Shown here piece after piece: positions 1 through 8,906 of a stretch of DNA of 64,000 bases. Source of the DNA: Sideroxyarcus sp. (GTDB taxonomy: Bacteria; Pseudomonadota; Gammaproteobacteria; Burkholderiales; Gallionellaceae); contig JAUSBR010000010.1 of assembly GCA_030651895.1 (NCBI GenBank), positions 62,001 through 126,000 of the forward strand, written 5' to 3'. The notes under the pieces were generated by a model. That model made no database searches. It was not told where the DNA came from and worked only from the letters and a program-made list of their open reading frames with translations. Position 1 is the stretch's first letter, and each line of letters begins with the position of its first letter. The position numbers were made by a program, and so were the translations under genes.

Positions 1-141
1 AACGACAACATGGAGAAAGAGACGGCCAAACTGGCTGAGCTGGCCAAAGTCGGCAACTTCGACGACCTCAAAGAACAATACGGCAAGATGCAAAAGACCT
101 GCAAGGTCTGCCACGAAGAGTTCAAGAAAAAGGCCGATTAG
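1..141 (+). CDS. cytochrome c'-like protein, C-terminal end (partial)
   Basis: Only the last 46 codons lie in the window; the 5' part is off the left edge. The visible piece is helical and charged and ends with a haem c attachment site, CKVCH, followed by a short lysine-rich tail (EEFKKKAD) and a TAG stop. A CXXCH motif about ten residues from the C-terminus is the layout of class II cytochromes c' (periplasmic four-helix bundles), so that family is inferred. The next gene is a convergent cytochrome b561, a frequent neighbour of such cytochromes. Which cytochrome c' subtype this is cannot be told from the fragment. Confidence 0.75.
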   Translation, partial: NDNMEKETAKLAELAKVGNFDDLKEQYGKMQKTCKVCHEEFKKKAD

Positions 142-165
142 GCCTGTGAAAATGCGGTCCGGTTG

Positions 166-843
166 TCAGGCAAATCTCGCCAGCAGCCAGACCGCCCCCG
201 AAGTGCATCCCAATATCAGCAATGCGAGCCATGCTTTTTGAGGGTGAAGCTGGCGCAATTCTATTCCCCGCGGCAGATGTTTGATGCCGGTGAGCATCGG
301 CTGTACCAGATTCTCTTTCTTCACCAGCAGGTAGAACGCAATGGCGGCAATGTGCAGTCCAACCAGGACGAGCAGTAAATAGAATCCGCTTTCATGCCAC
401 GAAGTGGACAGGTCACTGTAACGCTCACTGACGTAGTGTGCCAACGGGCCTTCGCTCATGATGTCGTCGTTGGCGAACAGGCCGGTTACCGAAACGAGCA
501 ACAACATTCCCAGTAACAACAGCACCATCCAGCCACCTGCCGGGTTGTGGCCGATAGCTTGGAGCGCATCGTTCTCGCGTGCGCCGAAAAGATATTCGAA
601 TACAACACGCGGCGAAGTGACGAAGCTGGAAAAGCGAGCTGTCGTGCTTCCGAGAACTCCCCATACCAAGCGGAACAGCAGTAGGGCAAGAACTGCATAG
701 CCGCAACGCATGTGCCAATCGATGTCGCCGTCTTCGCCCGCAGTCCACCAGCATGCGATCACCAGCAACAGCAGTGACCAATGGAACAGGCGGGTGGGCA
801 GGTCCCATACCCGGTACGATTCGAGCTTGTCGTTCTTTGCCAT
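166..843 (-). CDS. cytochrome b561 / Ni-Fe hydrogenase b-type cytochrome family protein
   Basis: Predicted inner-membrane di-haem b cytochrome of about 225 residues. It opens with the family signature YRVWDLPTRLFHW, and further histidines near helix ends (DWHMRCGY, TSWHESGFY, VGLHIAAIA) are likely haem ligands. Four to five hydrophobic segments follow, for example WSLLLLVIACWW and YAVLALLLFRLVW. The frame is open upstream to 942. The ATG at 843 leaves a short lead before the signature; the ATG at 864 is the alternative and neither has a strong ribosome site. Such proteins pass electrons between quinol and periplasmic c-type cytochromes. The adjacent cytochrome c'-like gene is the obvious partner candidate, though the two are convergent and not one operon. 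Confidence 0.85.
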   Translation of the reverse strand: MAKNDKLESYRVWDLPTRLFHWSLLLLVIACWWTAGEDGDIDWHMRCGYAVLALLLFRLVWGVLGSTTARFSSFVTSPRVVFEYLFGARENDALQAIGHNPAGGWMVLLLLGMLLLVSVTGLFANDDIMSEGPLAHYVSERYSDLSTSWHESGFYLLLVLVGLHIAAIAFYLLVKKENLVQPMLTGIKHLPRGIELRQLHPQKAWLALLILGCTSGAVWLLARFA

Positions 844-920
844 ACGGATTCTTTGCGTGCTCATGAGATTGCGTGCACACATGGTACCAAAACCGCCGCA
901 CGTGATGACTGTGCAGAGGT

Positions 921-943
921 GCGACAAATTGTCGCGCGACAAT
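921..943. promoter_or_regulatory. two overlapping perfect palindromes, probable operator
   Basis: GCGACAAATTGTCGC (921-935) has 7-bp arms around a central A, and it overlaps ATTGTCGCGCGACAAT (928-943), a perfect 16-bp palindrome. The result is three alternating copies of the half-site GCGACAA. It lies between the cytochrome b561 gene and the receptor at 1021, about 80 bases before that start. The regulator is unknown. Confidence 0.5.
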
Positions 944-1020
944 ATGACGCATTCCCCTGGCTGCTGTGGGTCTTTAGTATTCGCCCCGGTTTGTTTTAAC
1001 TCGAAAGTTTAGGGGAGTGT

Positions 1021-3423
1021 ATGAATAAGAAACTATTCGCCATGAGCGCGCTGCCGCTCGTGTTGTCCATTTCGTTCGCCAATCAGGCAAATGCGGAAGA
1101 TGCGGCGGTGGTTGCGCCTGACATGGCTGCGGAAACGGTTGTGCCTGTCGTTGCCGCACCATCCGCGGATGAAGTGAAAATTATTGAAACTGAGAAAGCG
1201 AAAGCACCCCAAATGCTCGGCGATGTGGTGGTGAGTGCCTCCAAGATTTTGCAGTCCACCAAGGAGGCTCCTAGTGCAGTCGCTGTTATCACTTCTGCAG
1301 AGTTGGAGAAAGGTAATAACCAACGAGTAGGGGATGCATTGATTGCAGCTGTTCCAAGCTTCTACAATCGAGGAGGAGCATTGAGAGGTTCAAAGGGTGG
1401 CGCTGGCAATAATATGTCTATGCGCGGTCAGGGCGGGTCGCTGAAAAAGATTGTTTTCATTGTCGACGGCATCAATATGGTTGATGCGTATTCAGGTGAA
1501 GTGAATTTTTCTGCGGTTTCGATGGACGATATCGAGCGGATAGAAGTTGTGCCTGGCGTTGGTTCGGCCTTGTACGGTAGCAATGCTATGGGGGGCGTGG
1601 TCAGCATCATCACAAAGGCCCCTACTAAGAAAGAAGTCGTTATCAAATCGGGGTCGGGCTATGGGGATGCGGCTGGTTTGTATTCAAGTGTTTCATACAG
1701 AGATAAATTCGAGAGCGGTTTGGGAATCGTCTTTGGTGTTTTCCGGAATATTCGTGATGGATACGTGTCCGATTATGTGACCAAGACACCAACCGGGGTT
1801 GCAACAACTCAGCCTGTAGCCAGTGGCGCTATAGCAACCACAACTTACACTGGCAGCCCCACGTACATCGTTGGTGACAAAGGTCTCAATGCATCTACCG
1901 AGAGAAATGTAAACACGAAGTTGTATTTCGATTTGTCGCCCACAGCAAGAATATTTGCAGGCGTTTCTTATGCAGATGACAGTTACGAAAATCAACGCTA
2001 CAACAGTTATTTGACGAATGCCGCAACTGGCGCAGCGATCCCTGTTTTGAATGCTGCGACAAGCCTTAATTTGAACGGGGGGGTTACGTCAATCAAGGAG
2101 TCCGACTTCTTTGGTTCCGGTCCCGGAGGGCATACATCACTTCGCTACTTCGCTGGATATGACGGTGAGGTGCTTGATGGTAAAAAACTCAGTCTGAACA
2201 TCGGAACGATGGAGCGGGAACAATGGAGTTCATCTGCAGGGGCGACAGCAACATTAGCATCAGGTACGGGCACACTTAGTACAGCACCTAACAGCACAAC
2301 GAATGCATCAGCTCAAATCAGTTTGCCAGTTGGGGATAGTCAATTCTTGATTGTGGGCGTGGCGCATGAGGCTGCCATTCTGCACCAGAAAAAATATTCA
2401 TTATCCAACTGGCAAGATATCGACTCAAAGTCGGGTGTGCTTGATTACATTGATGCAAAGAGCACTATCAATTCACTATTCATGCAAGACCAAGTTGCTG
2501 TTGGCGACAAATTAACCATTTATGCTGGTGGTCGGTACGATGCATGGAAAGCTGGCGGTACTGGCGTAGTTATCACAGGTTCCTATCCCGGAACTTTTGT
2601 TTATCCTGATCGTACGGCATCAGCATTTAATCCAAAGCTTGCAGGTGTATATCAATTCACCGATCAGCTTGTGTTGAAGAGTTCAGTTGGTACTGGCTTC
2701 CGCGCGGCGACCAACTACTATTTATTTGCCAACCCAACCTTCGATGGTAGGGCAGCCCCAAACGGTACGATGGTCTATTCAAATCCAAATCTCAAGCCTG
2801 AACGTAATACCTCTTATGATTTGACTGCCGAGTTCTATTTCAGACAGGGGGGTAATGTCAAAACTACTTACTACATCACAAAATCAACCAATCTGATCTC
2901 ACAAAGGATTACTAAGGTTCCGACATACACAGACACAGTGATCAACAAAGTTGTTGACTACACTTCTCAGCAGGATAACGTTGGTGAGGCGCTTGCTCGT
3001 GGTATCGAATTGTCTGGCGAGTATCCTCTTGTTTCTTGGCTGAATGTGAGCGCGGCATACACGTATAACGATGCACGTATCACTAAGGATGCCTCTAATG
3101 CTGGTTTGGAAGGTAAGCGTGTCACAAACGTACCAAAGAACATGGCAAGTCTGGCTTTTGATGCAAAAAATGGTGATTGGTCGGGCAAGCTTTCCGCACG
3201 CTATGTTGGTGAAACCTTCTCACAAGTGAAAAACACGGATGTGATCCATGATGTTTATACGGGAAATTCTATATATACAGTAGCTGACTTGAAGGTCGGT
3301 TATCAGGTCACTAAGGAATTGAAGCTAAATGTGATGGTAGATAACCTATTTGACAAGCAGTACTACCAATACAGCCGGATGCCGGGACGCAGTTTCGTAA
3401 CCGAAATAGCCGGCAAATTGTAA
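1021..3423 (+). CDS. TonB-dependent outer-membrane receptor (first of two)
   Basis: An 800-residue outer-membrane beta-barrel receptor. It has a signal peptide (MNKKLFAMSALPLVLS..., cut near NANAEDA), a short spacer, and a plug domain starting near residue 65 (LGDVVVSASKILQSTKEAPSA). Plug landmarks include VFIVDGINMVDAY, DDIERIEVVPGVGSALYGSNAMGG and VSIITK. The barrel ends in the aromatic stretch typical of such receptors (LFDKQYYQYSRMPGR). The ATG is preceded by a strong AGGGGAG site. Its codons and base composition are visibly more AT-rich than those of the second receptor at 6128. With two PepSY-TM genes and tonB-exbBD downstream it is probably a ferric chelate or haem receptor; the ligand is not readable from sequence. 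Confidence 0.9.
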   Translation: MNKKLFAMSALPLVLSISFANQANAEDAAVVAPDMAAETVVPVVAAPSADEVKIIETEKAKAPQMLGDVVVSASKILQSTKEAPSAVAVITSAELEKGNNQRVGDALIAAVPSFYNRGGALRGSKGGAGNNMSMRGQGGSLKKIVFIVDGINMVDAYSGEVNFSAVSMDDIERIEVVPGVGSALYGSNAMGGVVSIITKAPTKKEVVIKSGSGYGDAAGLYSSVSYRDKFESGLGIVFGVFRNIRDGYVSDYVTKTPTGVATTQPVASGAIATTTYTGSPTYIVGDKGLNASTERNVNTKLYFDLSPTARIFAGVSYADDSYENQRYNSYLTNAATGAAIPVLNAATSLNLNGGVTSIKESDFFGSGPGGHTSLRYFAGYDGEVLDGKKLSLNIGTMEREQWSSSAGATATLASGTGTLSTAPNSTTNASAQISLPVGDSQFLIVGVAHEAAILHQKKYSLSNWQDIDSKSGVLDYIDAKSTINSLFMQDQVAVGDKLTIYAGGRYDAWKAGGTGVVITGSYPGTFVYPDRTASAFNPKLAGVYQFTDQLVLKSSVGTGFRAATNYYLFANPTFDGRAAPNGTMVYSNPNLKPERNTSYDLTAEFYFRQGGNVKTTYYITKSTNLISQRITKVPTYTDTVINKVVDYTSQQDNVGEALARGIELSGEYPLVSWLNVSAAYTYNDARITKDASNAGLEGKRVTNVPKNMASLAFDAKNGDWSGKLSARYVGETFSQVKNTDVIHDVYTGNSIYTVADLKVGYQVTKELKLNVMVDNLFDKQYYQYSRMPGRSFVTEIAGKL

Positions 3424-3595
3424 GAATCAATGATTATTGAAAATGCCGAATCGAATCACTTGGTCGTGAAGCGGTGCGGCATTGTTGATTTTGCGTTTTC
3501 AAAAAGATTGCAGGGAGACTCAAGATGCGACGATGTGCCGCATAGAGCCAGGGACCGTTCTTGCCATAATTTAGCTTGTTTCGTCAGGAGATTGT

Positions 3596-4822
3596 ATGCG
3601 TAAAGCCTTTGTATTAATTCATCGCTGGATCGGCTTGGCAATTTTGCTATTTATCGCCGTGGCGGCGATCACCGGAACGATTTTGGCTTTTGATAAAGAG
3701 CTGGATCGTTGGCTTAACGATGACTGGTATTACGTCGAGCCGCAGGGGCGTCGTATGACTGTGGATGAGTTGATCCCAATCGCTGAGCAGTATTACCCCG
3801 GAAGAACAGTTACAAATGCACGAATCGAAGATGATCCGACTCGCTCGGCAGAGTTTTCTTTGTTGATGCAGGGCGGGGTATCGAATGAATCAGCCGGCGT
3901 GTTTGCGACAGTTACCAAGTATCAAAATATTTTCATTAATCCCTACACTGGGGTAGTGCTTGGTGGGCGAGCAAAAGGAGATGCGGGTCTTGATAGGCGG
4001 CATCTCATCCCATTTTTAACCAAACTTCATTACACATGGTATGCGGGGAGTTTTGGCAAGTGGGTGATTGGTATTGCTGCTCTTATCTGGTTGCTTGATC
4101 ACTTTTGGGCCGTATATTTGTCTTTTCCTAATGCAACCAGTTGGAAAAAATCATTCCAGTTCAGATGGGGGCAGGGCGGTCATAAGTTGAATTTTGATAT
4201 GCATCGCAGCGGTAGTATGTGGACTCTCCCCATATTGTTAGTTCTGGCGCTCACCAGTGTTTATCTGAATCTGGGGCCTCAATTCAAATGGATTGTAAAT
4301 AAGTTTTCACCTTTAACCGTGGTTGAATGCACTTGCCATGTCGATCTGAGCAAAAAATGGTCTGGCACAACGGTGTCGTGGGAAAACGCCATCAACTTGG
4401 CGCGGGAGGTCAAGCCGGACCTGACTGTTGGTTCAATGATGTTTTTGCCGGATACGCGAAAATTCGTTGTATCAATGAAGGGGCCGGATGATTTGACATC
4501 AGAATCGGGTATGACAAAGGTGTACATCAATGCCACTAATGGGGCATTGATGCACGTGCATGATAGAAGCATGGAGACAGCAGGTGATACCTTTGTCAAA
4601 TGGATGCTGCCACTCCACAACGGGCGCATCTTCGGTTTGTTTGGACAGATCATTATTTTGTTAAGCGGTATCGTAATTACGATCATCTGTGTAACGGGAT
4701 ATTTAATCTATGCGAAAAAGGCCAAGGCGCGGGATGCTAAACAGTCCATTCCGAGTCGGAATGTAGATGGTGATGGGCCCATCGCGTATTCACCACAGTC
4801 AAGCAACCAATCCAATTCGTAG
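3596..4822 (+). CDS. PepSY-associated TM helix (PepSY_TM) protein, copy 1
   Basis: A 408-residue inner-membrane protein of the PepSY_TM family. TM1 (WIGLAILLFIAVAAITGTILAF) follows the signature VLIHRWIGL, then come a periplasmic loop, TM2 (WVIGIAALIWLLDHFWAVYLSF), TM3 (MWTLPILLVLALTSVYL), a second periplasmic region and a last TM near residue 355. An AGGAG site precedes the ATG. Family members occur in siderophore and iron-uptake loci, and some are thought to take part in reductive iron release; the role here is inferred from context. A CxC pair (ECTCHVD) sits in the loop after TM3 and is shared with the next gene. More AT-rich than the following paralogue. Confidence 0.85.
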   Translation: MRKAFVLIHRWIGLAILLFIAVAAITGTILAFDKELDRWLNDDWYYVEPQGRRMTVDELIPIAEQYYPGRTVTNARIEDDPTRSAEFSLLMQGGVSNESAGVFATVTKYQNIFINPYTGVVLGGRAKGDAGLDRRHLIPFLTKLHYTWYAGSFGKWVIGIAALIWLLDHFWAVYLSFPNATSWKKSFQFRWGQGGHKLNFDMHRSGSMWTLPILLVLALTSVYLNLGPQFKWIVNKFSPLTVVECTCHVDLSKKWSGTTVSWENAINLAREVKPDLTVGSMMFLPDTRKFVVSMKGPDDLTSESGMTKVYINATNGALMHVHDRSMETAGDTFVKWMLPLHNGRIFGLFGQIIILLSGIVITIICVTGYLIYAKKAKARDAKQSIPSRNVDGDGPIAYSPQSSNQSNS

Positions 4823-4844
4823 GAGATATCTACATTTTTGAAGC

Positions 4845-4860
4845 TGCTAGATGTCTAGCA
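4845..4860. repeat. short perfect palindrome between the two PepSY_TM genes
   Basis: TGCTAGATGTCTAGCA has 7-bp arms around TG. It lies in the 83-base gap between the paralogues and has no T-tract, so it is not a clear terminator. It may be an operator or an mRNA processing hairpin. Confidence 0.3.
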
Positions 4861-4905
4861 CAACTGGGTTTGGTTGTTATAAAAATGATCTGCAAGGAGG
4901 GTGAT

Positions 4906-6108
4906 ATGCGTAGTTTTGTCGTATTTCTACATCGCTGGATCGGATTATTGGCTCTGGTGTTTCTGGTTGTCGCCGCAGTCACCGGCACCATCATCACCTT
5001 TGGCAAGGAATTGGATCGGGCGCTGAATCCGGAATGGAACTATGTCGTGCCGACTGGCAAGCGCATGCCAATCGATGAACTGGTGCCCCGTGCCCAAGCG
5101 CAATTTCCGGGTTCGCGAGTGACGCATGCTGGACTGGTGTCCGAAGCTGATCGCGCATACCGCTTCATGGTAGCCATTCCATCCGGCGATGGCTCACAAA
5201 AAACAATCAATCACACTGTATTCATGAATCCATATACGGGTGAGGTGCTTGGAACCCGTCAGAATGGTGTCACCGGGCTGGACCGACAGCACATCATCCG
5301 TTTTTTTGCCAAACTGCATAACACGCTGTTCCTGGGTGATTTTGGGAAATGGCTGATGGGGGTCATTGCGGTGTTGTGGTTGCTGGATCATTTTGGGGCG
5401 GTGTACCTCTCTTTTCCCAATCCCAAGAGCTGGAAAAAATCCTTCCTGTTGCGCTGGAAAGAAGGCGGGTACAAGTTGAATTTCGATATGCATCGCGCGG
5501 GGAGTCTTTGGTTGCTTCCTTTGTTGCTTGCACTGGCATTGTCCAGCGTGTATCTGAACCTGAAAGAACCGTTCAAGTGGATCGTGACGCAGTTTTCCCC
5601 TGTCACCGAGACGCAATGTGCATGCAAGGTCAAGGCGACGGGCAACTGGATCACCCATACCAGCTCATGGGATGATGCCATTGCCATGGCGCAACAGGTT
5701 AAGCCGGACCTCGTACCATCCAGCATCACATTCTTCCCCGATCAGGCCAAACTGGTTGTCGCTATGCGCGGGCCGGATGACATTGCTGATTCGGGAATGA
5801 CGAAGATTTACGTGAATGCGACCAATGGGCAGTTGCTGCATCTTCATGATCGGGACCAGGAAACAGCTGGCGATACGTTCCTGGCGTGGATGTGGCCGCT
5901 GCATACCGGCAGGGCATTTGGATTGATCGGGCAGATTTTGGTCTGTCTTAGCGGTATCCTGATAACTGTAATTTGCACGACTGGTTTGGTGATTTACGCC
6001 AAAAAAGCCAGGGCGCGTGGTGCCAGAAAGAACCCATTGGTTACAGACGAAGAGGCTGATAACAGGGATGTAGTCACTTTTTCAGAGCCTCGCAACGTCA
6101 ATTCATAA
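4906..6108 (+). CDS. PepSY-associated TM helix (PepSY_TM) protein, copy 2
   Basis: A 400-residue paralogue of the gene at 3596 with the same architecture: FLHRWIGLLALVFLVVAAVTGTI, LDHFGAVYLSFPNPKSWKKSF, GSLWLLPLLLALALSSVYLNL, and the CxC loop ETQCACKVK. The frame is open from 4870, but the ATG at 4906 is preceded by a near-perfect AAGGAGG site and matches the paralogue's start, so it was chosen. Base composition is clearly more GC-rich than copy 1. The next receptor starts 20 bases after its stop, so this gene is probably co-transcribed with 6128-9964. The two copies may handle different chelates or form a heteromeric complex; neither is shown. Confidence 0.87.
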   Translation: MRSFVVFLHRWIGLLALVFLVVAAVTGTIITFGKELDRALNPEWNYVVPTGKRMPIDELVPRAQAQFPGSRVTHAGLVSEADRAYRFMVAIPSGDGSQKTINHTVFMNPYTGEVLGTRQNGVTGLDRQHIIRFFAKLHNTLFLGDFGKWLMGVIAVLWLLDHFGAVYLSFPNPKSWKKSFLLRWKEGGYKLNFDMHRAGSLWLLPLLLALALSSVYLNLKEPFKWIVTQFSPVTETQCACKVKATGNWITHTSSWDDAIAMAQQVKPDLVPSSITFFPDQAKLVVAMRGPDDIADSGMTKIYVNATNGQLLHLHDRDQETAGDTFLAWMWPLHTGRAFGLIGQILVCLSGILITVICTTGLVIYAKKARARGARKNPLVTDEEADNRDVVTFSEPRNVNS

Positions 6109-6127
6109 CGCACTCTTAGGAAGAACA

Positions 6128-8272
6128 ATGAGTTTCGTATCAGCGTTGTCCGTACCCGTTGCCCGAATTTCAGTTTGTCGCACTTTCATTGGCATGGCTG
6201 CTCAATCCAAACCTTTGTTGACTCTGGCATGCGTACTCGGTTGTATTTCACTGGTTTCTGCAGCGCGCGCGGCAGACCCGCAAACACTTCAGGAAATCAA
6301 GGTGACAGGCAAGACTGAGGATGTGACAGAACGCCGCGAGGCCACCACGCAGAAGGTCGTGATGGATCGCAAGGAGATCGAAAAGTTGAGCGTCATGACC
6401 ATCGGCGAAGTGCTGGGGAAACTACCGGGGGTGGAAATCACCAGCGGCGGCATGGGGCAACGTGCGCGCGGGATGTCGCGCGATTCGGTACAGATACTGG
6501 TGGACGGCGAGCGTTCTGCGGGTGGAGGTGCGATGGTTGGTGTCATCGGACGTTTACCTTCCGGCGATCTGGAGCGGGTCGAGATCGTGCGCGGCTCATC
6601 GGCTGAGTTCGGCGGTGCTGCCTCGGTTACAGTGAACCTGATCATGAAGAAGGCATTGCCGAAAAGGTCTACCGAGATCAGGGCCGGGATCGGGCGGCGC
6701 GGTACGGAATCCTATCGCCAGCTTGCTTTGACGCAGAATGGCGGCGAGGGCGGTTTCTCCTGGACACTGCCGATCAACCTGGTCTGGAGCAACTCGCCGA
6801 TCTCGCGCAGCGCCGAAAAGCAGGATACGACGCCTGCGCATACCTATGAGAGTGAACGAGGAGTCGCCAAACTCGGCCACCATGCCATTGCCCCGCGCAT
6901 GACCTGGAAAGACGGCGTTGATAGTCTGTCTGTCGCACCGGTTTTTTTCTTCGGACCGCAGGATACTGTCAGCGAATCACAGTTATCGGGCTCTGCCACA
7001 CCGGCGGAAAACGGGGTGCGTACGAATACCGTGAACAGTTTGATGCGCGTGACGCGCGTTCGTGTTGAAGGCGAAAAGCGTATCGACGATTCTAAGTTGA
7101 CCGGTCGTGCATCGGTCAACAAGAGCAAGAACACGGCAGATACCGTGCGCAGCGGCGTGACGAATTCGACCGATCACACCGAGAACCGGGACAACGAGTT
7201 CAACTTCGCATTCCGTATCGACAAGCCGCTCGGTGCCGAGCATCTTGTGGCAGTGGGTGTGGAACATATCAATCTGCGCCGCGCGCAGGATCAGAGTTTC
7301 AGCGGCAGCTTTGCCAGATATGAAGCGCAAGAGCGCCAAAGCATCGTCTGGGTACAAGACGATTGGATGCTGCAACCCAAAACCACGCTGACCTATGGCT
7401 TGCGCGGCGAGACTATCGCTCTGAGTTCGACCGGTGTCTCGCAGCAGCACGGGCGCGCCATGCCCTCACTCGCGATCCGTTGGGAGCCGATGGAGAAATG
7501 GGTGATGCGTTCATCGATGGGGGCGGGTTTGAAAATGCCCAAGCTGGACGAGATCAGCAATGCGGCGACGCTCAGTGTCGGCACCAACACCCCCGTGGAG
7601 GCGGACAAGCGCGGCAATCCGAATCTGCAGCCAGAGCGCAGTCTCAACTTTGAAGCCGTGCTGGAGCGCTACCTTGATGCCGATGCCGGGGTCCTGGGGA
7701 TGAATCTGTATGTGCGTTCGACGCAGGATTTCACCGAGCGTCGCGTGCAGCAGGATACCACTACCTTGCGCTGGATAGATCGCCCCTACAACGAGGGGTC
7801 TGCCCTGCATTGGGGTTTTGAACTGGACGGCAAAGTGCGTACCGACAGCTTCGGTTGGAAGGGGGCAACAGTGAAGTCGCATCTGACCTTGCCGCGCGCA
7901 CGCGTTGACGACAGACGTCTTGGCTTCACCCGCATGGCGCGCGACACCCCGAAGTATGTACTGTCTGCCGGTCTGGACGAGAGTCTGCCCAGTCTGCAAT
8001 CCAGTTACGGCATCTCGCTGCAACTGTCCGGTCGTAGCGAGACCGACATTCCCGGTGAGCAGCGCGGTGCTACCCGGGCCAAAACGACACTGGACGCATT
8101 CTGGCTATATAAGCTGAATCCGCAATTCAATCTGCGCTTCAGCGGCCAGAACCTGCTGGCGGCCGATACGGTTCGCGATATGCAATTCATGTCAGGTGGC
8201 AATTCGTGGCAACTACATTCGGTAGAAGGCGGATACCGCACCCTCATGGCTACTTTGGAAGGGCGTTGGTAA
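6128..8272 (+). CDS. TonB-dependent outer-membrane receptor (second)
   Basis: A 714-residue receptor. The ATG at 6128 has an AGGAAG site; an internal ATG at 6194 would give a more standard signal peptide (LLTLACVLGCISLVSAARAADP) but lacks a ribosome site. The plug domain shows LQEIKVTGKTEDVTERR near the TonB box, then VLGKLPGVEITSGG, DSVQILVDGERS and LERVEIVRGSSAEFGGAA. The barrel follows, with NPNLQPERSLNFE and a C-terminal aromatic residue (LEGRW). It is shorter and more GC-rich than the first receptor and not a close copy of it. tonB starts one base after its stop, so receptor and motor are co-expressed. Substrate unknown; iron chelate inferred from the PepSY_TM neighbours. Confidence 0.9.
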   Translation: MSFVSALSVPVARISVCRTFIGMAAQSKPLLTLACVLGCISLVSAARAADPQTLQEIKVTGKTEDVTERREATTQKVVMDRKEIEKLSVMTIGEVLGKLPGVEITSGGMGQRARGMSRDSVQILVDGERSAGGGAMVGVIGRLPSGDLERVEIVRGSSAEFGGAASVTVNLIMKKALPKRSTEIRAGIGRRGTESYRQLALTQNGGEGGFSWTLPINLVWSNSPISRSAEKQDTTPAHTYESERGVAKLGHHAIAPRMTWKDGVDSLSVAPVFFFGPQDTVSESQLSGSATPAENGVRTNTVNSLMRVTRVRVEGEKRIDDSKLTGRASVNKSKNTADTVRSGVTNSTDHTENRDNEFNFAFRIDKPLGAEHLVAVGVEHINLRRAQDQSFSGSFARYEAQERQSIVWVQDDWMLQPKTTLTYGLRGETIALSSTGVSQQHGRAMPSLAIRWEPMEKWVMRSSMGAGLKMPKLDEISNAATLSVGTNTPVEADKRGNPNLQPERSLNFEAVLERYLDADAGVLGMNLYVRSTQDFTERRVQQDTTTLRWIDRPYNEGSALHWGFELDGKVRTDSFGWKGATVKSHLTLPRARVDDRRLGFTRMARDTPKYVLSAGLDESLPSLQSSYGISLQLSGRSETDIPGEQRGATRAKTTLDAFWLYKLNPQFNLRFSGQNLLAADTVRDMQFMSGGNSWQLHSVEGGYRTLMATLEGRW

Positions 8273-8273
8273 G

Positions 8274-8906
8274 ATGGAAGCCGTTCTGAATTTGCCGGGG
8301 ATGTTCGGGGTGTACACGAGATATTTTTATCAACCTGACGATGCGACGCTGCGCGAGAAATCCGCGGTGGTCGGCGCCGTCGTGCTGCTGCACCTGTCGG
8401 TGTTCGCCTTCTACTTGCTGAGCCCCGAGCCGCCCATGGTGATGGTCAACGAGATGTCGATCTCTTTCGCCAACACCCAGATGCAGCAGGCCGATATCAC
8501 GCCGCAACCCAAACCCAAGCCGCGCGAACCCGATCCGCTTCCCGCTGAAGAAGTGGTCAAGCCGCAGGAGCAGGCAGTTCCGCAGGATGTGACGCCACCC
8601 TCGCCGGTGCAACTGGATGCCGAGCCAGACTATCGTGCCGACTATCTCAACAATCCCAAGCCTCCATACCCCTTGGTTGCGCGGCGTATGGGATATCGCG
8701 GCACCGTGGTGCTGGATGTCGAGGTGTTGGCCGAAGGGCGCGCCGGCGAGGTGAAGTTACACAAGAGCTGCGGTTACGAGATCCTCGACAAGTCGGCGAT
8801 CCAGACGGTCAAGACCTGGAAGTTTTCGCCCGCGCGCCGTTTTGGCCAGCCCGTCACCCAGAATTTCCTGGTTCCCATCAAATTTTCCTTAGAGGATGAA
8901 GTATGA
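8274..8906 (+). CDS. tonB: energy transducer TonB
   Basis: A 210-residue protein that couples the proton-motive force to outer-membrane receptors. It has a cytoplasmic N-terminus of about 35 residues, one TM helix (AVVGAVVLLHLSVFAFYLL), and a Pro/Lys/Glu-rich periplasmic linker (PQPKPKPREPDP). The C-terminal TonB domain contains NPKPPYPLVARRMGYRGTVVL and DKSAIQTVKTWKFSPAR, the typical fold signature. It begins just after the receptor stop and overlaps exbB by four bases (ATGA), indicating translational coupling. The long cytoplasmic segment is a little unusual compared with E. coli TonB. Confidence 0.92.
   Translation: MEAVLNLPGMFGVYTRYFYQPDDATLREKSAVVGAVVLLHLSVFAFYLLSPEPPMVMVNEMSISFANTQMQQADITPQPKPKPREPDPLPAEEVVKPQEQAVPQDVTPPSPVQLDAEPDYRADYLNNPKPPYPLVARRMGYRGTVVLDVEVLAEGRAGEVKLHKSCGYEILDKSAIQTVKTWKFSPARRFGQPVTQNFLVPIKFSLEDEV

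Noticed and set aside
3429-3445. possible Fur or FNR box TCAATGATTATTGA
   Set aside because: Arms TCAAT/ATTGA are inverted relative to the FNR consensus, and the match to the 19-bp Fur box is poor.
3456-3641. 61-codon minus-strand ORF between the first receptor and PepSY_TM gene
   Set aside because: No ribosome site, no recognisable features, overlaps the PepSY_TM start. I see nothing firm in 3424-3595 except the AGGAG site before 3596.
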